From Vandiemenella viatica (lineage: Eukaryota; Arthropoda; Insecta; Orthoptera; Morabidae), in assembly GCA_031002005.1 (NCBI GenBank), contig CM061918.1, positions 45,172,047 to 45,236,046 on the forward strand: 64,000 bases of DNA. The letters run 5' to 3'. The translations under genes were made by a program, and so were the position numbers. Under the pieces are notes generated by a model. That model searched no databases. It was not told the DNA's origin and was given only the letters and a program-made list of their open reading frames with translations. This document shows, piece after piece, positions 32,701-44,700 of the stretch (within the stretch, counting starts at the first letter, position 1; every line of letters starts with the position of its first letter).

Positions 32701-35700
32701 GCTACTGTAGTATTCTTTCAATTAAACGGTTCCCGGTTCGAATCGAATGAAGGGTATCGTTAGTTTTAAATGTTGCTTTGTCTCGAGGAGTTCTTAGTGA
32801 CTGTATGGTTGCTAGAAATGCTAAGAAATTTGGTTGGACCCTCCTGAAGGAGGTATACTTAGCCTGATATTACCTCCAGGATGGCCAATTCCTTTCTCCT
32901 TACCTAACCTAATCGAGTAATTCTACCATGTATAGGGGACCTACAATTTAACGTAAAATCCGACCCACGGAATCATTCTGGTGTACTTAACTTTAAACAG
33001 CAAGATGTGTCAGAGGTGAGAGTCGGGTTAAGAACCTATGAAAATCTCTGCCGAGACAAGGATTCGAACCGGTAACCTTTCGATCTTCAGTCAGACGCCT
33101 TAACCAGCGAGCGACCAGGCCGTTCGTAAGTTTGTTACTAGAGAGTAAATTCTTAATATATACTTTTGTAGGACGCAATGACACTTTTAGACAAACTGAA
33201 TGGCGGGAAAGGAATAACTAATGCTACCGATGATTTGTGAAGTAGTTATAATTATAAAGAATTCAGTTTTTTCGATTCAAACAATTTTAGTTTATTTTAT
33301 ATTATTTTAATCCACTAGGGATTACATCGAAACTGGGTAATCTCCGAAGAAGCAGGTTCCTTTAGGCAATGAATCCCAAGCACCCGATCTACGCTTCTGC
33401 GCCGATAGCCACCATCTCTTGAGTATATATTTCCATAGCCACCTATGACGTCTTGCTTTTTTCTAAGAGTATATATTATTAATTTTCATCCTTGATCAAG
33501 GAGCTAAATATTATGTTATTTTTTCTTTTTTAAAAAATATTTCCGTTATGCCACAAGCTGCTGCTTCTATAGATTAGTTTGGTAAAGTTTTAATTTGCAT
33601 AGCCCATACGAACAACATAAAATAAAAAGAACTTCTCTTCTGTTTACGAATTATTTTGCACCCAGAACTGATCCCTGAGGAACACCGCTTTTGATTAAAC
33701 GTCATGCGAAATGTTTTGTGTTTCAAGGTACGCGATGAAAATTATGGACGACATCCGTCTTTTTCGCATTCTGAGATTTAATTTACCCCGTTTCTTCTGT
33801 AGGACTAGTATTTTATAATGCTGTATAAAACTATCGTTAAATGTGAATAAAACATATTTCGTTTTTCCGATCACTTTTCGGATGATATTTTGTTGGAAAG
33901 GTAGTAAATTCTTATTGTGGTATGGGAAAGGAAGAGGTTGGTAGCACTGCACTACGGTAGTAACAGTGCACTTGCTGCGTTCACCCGTCTACACGCGACT
34001 CGTAGGCGGCGAAAGGAATGTCAAGGGCGTTTGCGTAACCGCGAACCCACGACCTGCCAGAGCTAACCTACATCCCGCTGCAGCACCTGGCGCTGGATTC
34101 CGCTAAATCTTGAATCCAGATCACTGTCAAAGCACTTTACGTGAACATTCACTGTAGCAATATGATATTAACTAATAGAAAAATCAATCCAGATGTGTTT
34201 GCAGGAAAGGATATGTTATTGCACACAGGTTCTGCTTAATCGCACGCATTTTGTACTGATAGGGTGATAACTTCCTGCATATGAAGTCTTGCTTACCTTA
34301 AGGATGTGTTCTGAAGAGATAGAGGGAGATAGCGAGATACTAGAGAGAGATAGCGAGATATAGAGAGATAGCGAGATATAGAGAGATAGCGAGATATAGA
34401 GAGATAGCGAGATAGAGACACATAGAGGGTAGTGTACAGAATTTCTGTATTGAAATCTGACCTTGCCATTCATTTTTTTATTGTCAAAACACTATGAAAC
34501 TGACTACTAATGGTTAATTTTCAGTTAAAAATTACATGTTTTTATTAATTGAATAGCTGTTGTTAAACATCAGGTCAGTGCCAAAGAATTTTAATTTTTT
34601 TTTTATCTATTTTGAATTTGTATATGTATTGAAAATCGTTTATCGTAATATTTCTTGGTGACAGCTGCCATAATACGACATCTTGTAATAGAATTTACCA
34701 CATTGAGTCATTTCAAATGTAGGTAACTGTTATCAAATTTATAATAAATTAAACATTCAATAAATGTAAACAAAATAGTTCGTGAACTAGTTAAGTGAAA
34801 AATGTATTATCCACAATAATTTTGGATGTAATTCATATTTTAAAATTATTTTTGTTAAATATAGCCGCACCCAGATGAAATCTGAAAATAACTAAGAAAC
34901 ACGAAAACGAAAAGACCAAAATCGCATCATTGACTCAAGAGTGCCCCTTGATTATAGGCAACAGAGTGCGGCGCTGTGCTGCTATGGCTGCCTATTACAG
35001 GCGCTGTCTAATTTTGAGTATCATTTGGATGCAATAAAATTATTTCTCGTTAATATTATCCTACTGAAAGCAATTTAAGCTCGAAAGCCCACTGTTTATC
35101 ATTATATCCAACATGACGAAAATAGTAGTCTCATGTCTGATATATATTTTTCTTTGGAGTAAATTTATTCTGTACAGTTGTGTACAACAAGCTGAAGTGT
35201 TGCTTAAAACGGCTAAAACTTGTTGTACGAAGAATCTTATAGGCTATTTATTGTACCTGTTTCACTTGACCATCTTTAAATACTTCGTGGAAAGCTTCTG
35301 ATAAATATTTGAACACACGATATTTGTCAGCAATAGATGCTGATATGAAATATGCGCAAGAGGAATCCATTTTGTTATTTTACTGTCCCTTCTTCTTATA
35401 ATTATAACTGTACTATTAGCTCGAGGATTTCTCTCTCTTTATCGTCGTTACTTAATAGCAAAAGTATCGCCTCCGGAAATGACATGGCGCAGAAGTACAA
35501 AAGCGGCAGTTACGTGCCGAAAGTCGTGCGATAACAGAATGCAAAAGTACGTTATTTGCAAAAAGAAAGATTCCCCATGGAATCCCGAATATGATTCTAG
35601 AAGTTCGGCAGCACCTGCAACCTGTAACAATGCTTCACAACTGATGCCTACAATGAAGACATTCCTGTAACAAGGCGCATATGATCCACAGATTTTTAAG

Positions 35701-38700
35701 GTATCTTTATGTTGATGAAATACACAGATAAACCAGAAATTTTAATCTCCTGCTTAATAGCGAATTGGTGCACCTTTAAATAATACAATACTCCACCGTT
35801 GGCTTGTATTGCGGCGATCTGGTTGGAGGTCCAATTCATCCAATTTTTTTAAAAGGAAAGTGGTGTTACTCCTGGCGTCATGGTGTGGGAAGCTATAGGG
35901 TATGACTTCAAGTCACGGCTGGTAGTGATTGAGGGAACTCTGACGGCAGAACCGTACGTTACGGCCATGCTGCGTCCTCGTGTCTTATCTCTCGTGCGAC
36001 AGTATCGAGGTGCCATTTTTGAACAGCTGAATGCTCGTAAACATAAATGTGATGCTTGAAGATTTCTCGGGCGTGCAGCAGGGTCAATTGATCGCAGATG
36101 TACGAATTTTCGATGGCCTAACATGCCATCATCTTCAGGTAGCGTCCACTGGTCGGCGTGAGGAGCGCAGTCCAGGACGCGACTGCTGGTCTGCGCCGGG
36201 GGCTTCGATATTTATACCCTCCGACCCCTCCCTCCCACTCCCGCCGCGGCGCTCCGATAGCGGTGGTGGGGGTGGTGCGTTGCAGCGCGTCGAGCAGTGA
36301 TCATCAGTTTGTACGCCACCTGTGAGATGTTGAGGTACTCCCGTGGTCATTATGATTCCCAAATCTGTCCCAGATAGAACATGTTTGAGATCAGCTCTGA
36401 CGTCAACTCTGTCCCAGTGCCAGTATCCAGGATATGGGGGACCAGTTACAACAGCTGTCGGCCAGCTTGCCTCAGGAGAGGATTCAAGGCTTTATGACAC
36501 CCTCACAACCGAATCAGTGCAATCACACACGCCAGAGGGGTTGCAACTTCATACTGATAAGTATGCCAACTTCTTTAGAAAGTAGACTCGATTTTGTAAT
36601 CACTAAAATAACATCACATACTCTCTCAACCCGTGAAGTTTCATTTCGTTTCCACCTCCCCTTCTGGGTACATAACTTTTTAAATTTTTTTGTCAGGCAG
36701 TGTATAGTATTTTCAGATTTGTACTTGGACTTACCATTTGTCGTCGGCGGTGTCTTGGAGACGTAGGCAGAAATAAAAAAGAAATCAGTCGGTGAATTTA
36801 TTCTGATGCTTTTTTTCGAAACTAAGCACTACATTTTCGTGATCATCTGACCTGTTGAGGTTTAGAAAAGACAAATTTTTAATGATCGCTCAATGAAAGT
36901 GCCTCTGGTTTTACAATTGATCATGACTTTGAGAATTATTAGCGTGAAAGATTAGCATAAACGCTGTTGAATTCCATCAGTGCCCAGACTAATGTTGCAA
37001 ACTGAATTTTTTTTTAGCTTTGTGAAAAAAAAGCATGAAATAAAACCTAGCTCCCTTGTTTTTATTCTAATTTTTTTTTCTATTTTTTTTTTTTTTTTCA
37101 GAAAACAATATATTTGATAAATAATAGTTTTATTTACGGAGCTTACATTTTACATGTGTGTTTTAAATCTTACTGAATCATATAATGTCTTACATAATGA
37201 TTCATAAATGTATCTATATTGGTAACATAATTTTATTCATCCCTTATGCCAATACCACATTCACTAGTATCAGCACTACCAACACTAGTTCGGTCGGTGT
37301 CAGAATTTTCTGTTTCTTCTTCTGTCTCCTCTATATCCATAGCTTCAGAAATAGTTAATTTTCTTTTACTGGTTGTTCTTGTATTGTACGGAAAATATTT
37401 TGAGATTGCAATTTTAAATTGTGAGCAAAGTACACACTCTACATAAAGACTGTGCCTATAATTCTGTATTACGGTCTTTTAAGTTTGAATTTAAATCTAT
37501 TATCATACAAAATAGGAGCTTTAGTTATTTTTCAATCGTTGGTTTACGCCAATGGATGCAAGGAAACGATTCATAATTACTGACAATTTAATGATTCAGT
37601 ATCACTATACGCTGAGAGATTTACAAGTATACGAACATAAGGAAAGCACAAGTAATAAAAAGAAGCAAAAAACTAGATAAATTTAAATTTCCTTATTTTT
37701 TTAAAAGATCCGTAGGTGTACAGATAAATTCGTAGGGCTGGCAGAACTAATTAAAATAGCGAGTATCAATCCAAACAACGGGGAACGGGGATTCCTTCTC
37801 GCGCAACCTAGCCTCTTCGGGAAATCCCCTTCGTAAAAGAAAACTTCAGTCAATGTTGCCAATATTTTCGTAATTTTCTTTTCTACCGAACCAAAAAAAA
37901 TACAGTAGATTTATAATTAAGATAAATACTTGGTATAAACTCTAAAACAATCATATTAAATGATAAATGCCTTGCAAATTTGAGATTTAGTAGTTATGAA
38001 AAAAACGTGTCCCAGAAAAAAAACGTGTTTTTTAATAGCTTTTTCTTTCGTGTTTTTTTTTTTTCAACTCAGAAAAAAAAAGTTTTTTTACAACACTAGC
38101 CCAGACACTGTGAATGAGCTAACATTGAACCCTGGTGCATAATTAAAAGCTGCTTGCTCAAACTCTCCTGTCATTAGCCACCTGTCTAAAGGATACATTT
38201 TTATTTTTGAGTAATATTGACCTTTCATCAAAGTTTCGCTCGATTCTTTCGTATGCGCAGTGAATCAGATGGAATTGAATAAATGAAAAAGACAGCGCGC
38301 GTAACTAACTCGACGAAGTCAAACGTATTGATTCTCTCTCATTTACCTACGGTCTGCCTCGAGTTTACATTTGCCTTGGGCCACTATCGGGCCTTGGATC
38401 TCTACCACCAATATCTGCATTAGTTTCACAGTTCGATTTCACTATTCAGGAAACCCGGAACTTTCCTCGATATTTGTCTCTTTAAGTTCACATTTGTAAT
38501 CAGTTTGTAACTTCAGTTAACCTATGTTTTAATAAATGTGTCTTGAAGTAGACTTAATATCTTCTTCTAGTAGATCAGTAGTCAAACCTTCTGTCGATCC
38601 TCCGAAATCACCTAAGCTGAAGTTCAAGGTGACAGACAGCAGGCAAGAGAAGAAGATTCAAGAAAAGAAGAACTGAAGAAAAGCAGACTCTGCACTCATC

Positions 38701-41700
38701 AGCCATGATCCCCTACCGCTATTACATTATTGGTGTCATCAGTGGGACTACCCACACACTATTATATTTTGCTGTCAGAAGCGGACTAAAATAGCCCATA
38801 AAACAAGGTAGCAATTACACCTAGCGACAATTTCTTCAACCACCAGAGCTCGAATTGGCTAATCTCTTATCTACTGCGAATTGTAATTACTGCACTTTAG
38901 CCATCTCAGCTAAGTAGTATTTTTTTAAAAAAAATAAACTATTTAGTGATTGTAGAACTAGATTTCTTTACTATACTTTATACTAGATTGTACTGGTAAA
39001 TATGGTGCAAAAACTTGTACACGTTTGTGGAGAGGATGATCAACAGGTTTTTTTTTTTAAAATAAATATTTGTGTTTGACAGTTGGGTATGTGTGTTCCA
39101 GGATGCGGAGCCCCCCGAGATCACATACTGCGTGGTGGACCAGGCGGGCACGCTGTCGCTCACGCCCACGCAACCCATGCCAGCGCCGGAGGAGCTGGAC
39201 GCCAAGTTCGCCGAGCTGGTGGTGAGTGCAGACTCGCTGACCACCAAAGATGACATTTCAAACAGTATAAAGGAACATAAATTAGCATTAATACACTCGT
39301 AAAACCGTAGCTTGTGACGATTAGTTGGTTAGTGACCCGACGTTATTTAATTTCGACGTTATTTAATTTCGACGTTATTTAATTTCGACGTTATTTAATT
39401 TCGACGTTATTTACTCTACTATATAATTTCCTAAGCTCACTCACTCACTCACTTCGATAGCTATTGGTTGGAGAATGGCGTCACGTGTTTGCCTTCGCTC
39501 GAAAAACAGCCACCAGAGATGATATTAGAAGAAATTTGAGGTTATGTCCACAATTTAATAGATAAGCAACTGCTACCAAATTAATTGCTTTACATTATGT
39601 ATGCCCATCCCAATAAACAAAATAACATGATGCTTTTGAAACAAACAGGAATTCTTCAAATTTTGCAGAGTGAACATTAAAGGTCAAATACAAGTCAAGT
39701 TTGCATTTCACAAAGTTCGATTCTGCAACCTTTAAAACAATTATACAACAGTGTGATCGTCCCTGTCTGTGTTTAATGCATGTATTAATACTTTGGAGGT
39801 CTTCAAGCTCAAAAGATTTTATTCACCCTAAGGCTGCAATACAGGCCAGTTTCTTATTTTGTAAGGTCAGGTCAATCTGTCTTAATCTTTGACCCAAGAC
39901 GATACGCAAAGAAAGGTCACGGGCTTACACTAGTTTTATATAATTTAATTGTGATGGAACTCTTGCTATGGTAACAATTTCCATACACACAACTTTTTCC
40001 CTCTCCTATACTCACTTGCTTTGACCTGTATGAATTTCAAAATTAAATTCCTTCAGAGTATGTGATCAATTATTCATCATTTCTCCCTTTAATTTATTCC
40101 AATCTCTGACCCCTTTACTTATGAAAAAAACCTTCCCTCGCACTTATGTGAGAAATTGTATTCCAGCTTGTGATCATCGCCATCTTTTCCTATCCATACA
40201 CCTCTCTTAATCCTAGTACAAATATATTTTCATGCCTCTTCACCAATATATTACTCTACAAACAATCCCATGACTCACTCACTGTCCTCCTGTCTTCCAA
40301 TGAATCCCACTCCAGCCCCTTTATCATATCACTGATTGTTTCTGCGGTAACGTCCAGAGACAAATCTAGCAGCCCTTCTTTTCATCCCCTTCAGCATCTG
40401 TATTTAATACACAAAATGTGGGTCCCATACTACACCACCATATTAAAGCAACGGTTTGACCAAAGTTTTGCAACCCAGTTTCTTCATTTCTCTAGTATAT
40501 CCCCTCGTCACTCTCTCCAGCAAGTGAAGAATTTTTAATATTTTCCTACTACCTATCCAATGTGTCCTGCCCACTTGTTTATTTATCAAATGCCAAGATA
40601 ATTACATTTTAACAAGAAATTCTTTCCCCACCTTAAAATTATAATCTTTCTGTTTGTCTAATAAGCTGACTCTTCTTTGCATTTATCTTCATTCCATGTT
40701 TACATCCCACTTCTACTACCCAGATAAGATACGCCATCTAGATGACCTTACAGCCGTCTCCCATTTTGATCCTATTGTATAACATTGTCATCTTAAAACA
40801 ATCTAACTTCTAACTGTAAAACATCAATGCAATCATTCATCAGAATAATGTAGTCCCTATATATTACCATGTGGCACTTCCATTTTCACTTCCACTTCTT
40901 TTGATAGTGTATTTCCTATACTCAGGGCCGGCGGTAGGATTCTCGGGCCCCGGGTATGCGATCTTAGGCCCCCCCTTTCCCCCCCCGCCCCCCAAAAAAT
41001 ATTTTTACTTTACACTTTCTTTTTTATGTATAAATTCAGAACATTTTAATACAAAAATGTTTAAAATTATTGGTGCAGATTTTAAAATTTGTGTTTGATT
41101 TCTATTTATTTAGGCACCCAGGCCGGCGGGGCCCCCCTTTGGTAGCCCGGGGCTCGGGTACTTTTGCCCCGCTTAACCCCCCCTAACGCCGGTCCTGCCT
41201 ATACTTCCTTTTGTTACTTTTAAGAGTACTGCTATCCAGCAAATAACTTTTTCATCCATTCTAATAGGTTTTACCTCAATTACAGCCATTTTGTGGCTCA
41301 CTCCACCTAAAGACTTGGTAAGATTTAATGCTACACTATAAATTTGGCCTTAATTGTCCATTTCATCCAAAATATCTTCCATTTACAGTAGCCTACTAGC
41401 TGTGATTTGCAGGAAATTCTTTGCACTGAGCCATGTTGTTGACTTGAAAGCCACTTACATTCCTCACAGACTTTTCTTATGTGGTTGCATTCAATCTCTC
41501 CAGTTGTTTATATCCCACTGATGTAAAACTGATTGATCTGTAATTTTTGAACCTATTTGTCACCCCTCTTTTTCCAGTCAATTCTCCAGTCTCAAATTAA
41601 CATTCCAAGATAATATTCGATATAATAATAGCCAACCAGTTGCTTAAAATTTTTAAATTATTGATCTTAACTGCAGTTTCGACAAACATAAGCTTGTCTT

Positions 41701-44700
41701 CAGAAGTACATTTATGGGTTCATAGAGGGATGCAATTTAAAACTTCTGTCATTTTAGTGCAAACTTGCACTATTTCAATTTCAAACAGGATTACTAATTG
41801 TGTCATTATATCCACTGTTTGCATAGGGCAGGAGATTTGTCTGCAGACAAATCTCTTGCCTTATGCAGACAGTGGATGTAATGACGCAAGTAGTAATCCT
41901 GTCTGAAATTATTGACATCTACATCAACATCCATACTCTGCAAATCACAAATACTGTGTGTGGCAGAGGGTGCTAAGCACCAATCCTAATTCTGTGCATT
42001 CCAATCCCGGACAGAACGAGGAAAGAAGGAATACATAAATGAATCAGTACGGCATCTTATTTCTTGAATCTTATCTCCTGACATTGCGACCTAAATAGGT
42101 TGGTGCAAGAAGTATTTCGTTGCACTCGTAAATTAAAGATTTTCGTATAGTCTCCAACACATTTAAACGAAAACAACGGCCTCTGTCCGTAAAACAATCC
42201 CAGCCCAACCCACGTATCAGCTCTGTGACACTTACGTAAGGACTGTAACTAGCACTCACGAATCGAGTGGCTCTCCTCTGTACTTTCTCTAATGTGTCAA
42301 TCAATCCCTTGCGATACGGATCCCAAATTCCACAACAGTATTCCAAATGCGGACGCACTAGTGTTTTGTACGGTATTTCCTTTGTATGAGCATTACAACT
42401 TCTCAAAATACGACCTATGAATCGTAGTTTGGAATTAGTTTTGCCTACGACGGAGTTATGTGCGAGTCCCATTTCATGTTGCTTTGTACTGTTACACCTA
42501 GGTACTTCAGGGAATCCACAGTGTCAACAACTTAATTGTTAACTTTGTACTCGTGAGCAAATGGGGTCTTTTTATAATTTATGTGCGTTGCCTTGCACTT
42601 TTTGCAGTTAACTGTAAGCTGCCATTTACGGCACCATTACGAAATAACATCCAGATTGCGCTGAATTTCTAAGCAATCGTCAGAGCACCTCACTTCCTTA
42701 TAAATAAATGCATCATCAGCTAAAAATCGCATCCTGCAATTAACATTGTCACCAAGCTCGTTTATAAAAATTAAGAAAAGAAGTGGTCCTATTACACTTC
42801 CTTGAGGAACACCCAAGGTAACTTCTAGCTTAGAAGAGGCTTCCCCATCAACAATGACATACTGTGACCAACCAGTTAGAAAATCGCATATCCATTCGCA
42901 AATCTGATCACATGTACCGTACGCTCGAATCTTCGCTAAAAGTCGGTTGTGTGGTACAAAGTCAAAAGCTTTCTGGAAATCCAAGAAAATAGCATCAACT
43001 TGTGATCCTGCATCAATAACTTTCATTACATCATACAAAAATAGAGCCAGTTGCGTTTCACACGATCGGTTCTTCCGAAATCCGTGTTGGTTTGCTGTAA
43101 GTAACTCGTTTCATCTAGAAACTTCATAACGTTAGAGCATATGACATGCTCTAGAATTCTAGAATTTATTGCAGGTTCACACTAAAATGATAGAAGTTTT
43201 ATATTGCATCCCTCTATGAACCTATAAATTTACTTCTGAAGAAGACACGCTTATGTTTGTTGAAACTGCAGTTAAGATTAATAAATTAAAAATTTTAAGC
43301 AACTGTTTGGCTATTATTATACCATATACGAGTTTTACCATTGCTGTAATGCAGCTATGCTCAAGATTCTAAATTTCAAGATAAGCTACAATGTCACATC
43401 CTGCTATCTTTAAGACATCCATAGTAATATTATTCTACAATGGGAGGATCAATGATGGCACTTATCCCTTCCACCGGTTATCAAAATAATTCATTATTGT
43501 AGTTCATGACCGATAGTTGTTTCTCTACAAACCGTTAAAGATTGATGAATTTTCATAAGTACTGACGCTAACTAATTTTCCATTTGTAAATTATCATAAC
43601 GTTCCCTGTGATGAAGTTTTGCAATATCAAGTTTAGACCTCACTTCGATAACTGTTTACATCGTTTGCCTAAATCAATAGGCACCTTGAAAAGTTTGTAA
43701 TACCTATTTTAAAACAGAAATTAGGCTACAGAAAGGGAGTGTTGGTTGCCAGGGATTATATGAGCCAGTATCAACACAAAAAAGATACATACAAAACGTT
43801 GAAATTTTTGGATGTAAACCCTTGATTAGCAGAAGAATAAAGTGAGTTTTGGGAATATGAGCTGAACTGCAGCTAACAACAATTCAACATTGACAACCAC
43901 TGCCCTGCCTCATTTATGATCAGCGATGGTTTCTTAATCTTAATTCACTAACCAGCACTATGTTTCCATTGGATCAATAATTTTCTGTGTTTATTTTCAT
44001 TACTAGTTATTACTTAATTTCACAGTCAGTATTGACTAGTATACTGATTCCGTTATTTTTTATTTTTTTTAAAATTTCCAGGAAGAGCTGGACTTGACAG
44101 CTCCAAACAAGGCGGCTATGTTGAGTCTACCAGCAGAGAAGAAATGGCAGATTTACTGCAGCAGGAAAAAGGTACAGTCTTTGTATTCAGTCCAGTTGGT
44201 CGGAGGTTCCTGGTTACTACTAGAATTTTACAGTACTTTAAAATGACACTAACCTTGCTCTGAAGTCCACTTTAAACTCTTCTGTTAATGTTATAGGAAC
44301 TAGTTAATATTATGTGTCCAGTTCACTTCATGTGGAAGGACTTTAAGGCTTGATCCCAATATAGAATCCTTTTATCCTCACTTTTATTTTTCTTCTGAAT
44401 TTGTTTGCAAAACACTCATTCCTGTTATTTAACAACCTTCACCTTTCTCTCTTTGCAGTGACAAATGTATTGTCTCTTGATCTTTTAAATAATTATTTTC
44501 CTTCATCTATTCTGTCTGTGTTTTAATTCTAATATTCCATTCTTTCTTTTACCGATCTGCTTATATATTTTATTTGCACAGAAATGTTATATCCTTATTT
44601 AATTTAATTGCACTGAAGTGCGTTCTCTTGTAGTAATTCCCTATATATCTCTTTTCTTATTAAGCTTTAACTTAAATTTCTTAAATGTTTTTTCACCGCC

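Noticed and set aside
34216..34473. Ser/Leu/Tyr-rich 85-codon minus frame
   Set aside because: It is translation of the 18-bp tandem repeat at 34316-34428.
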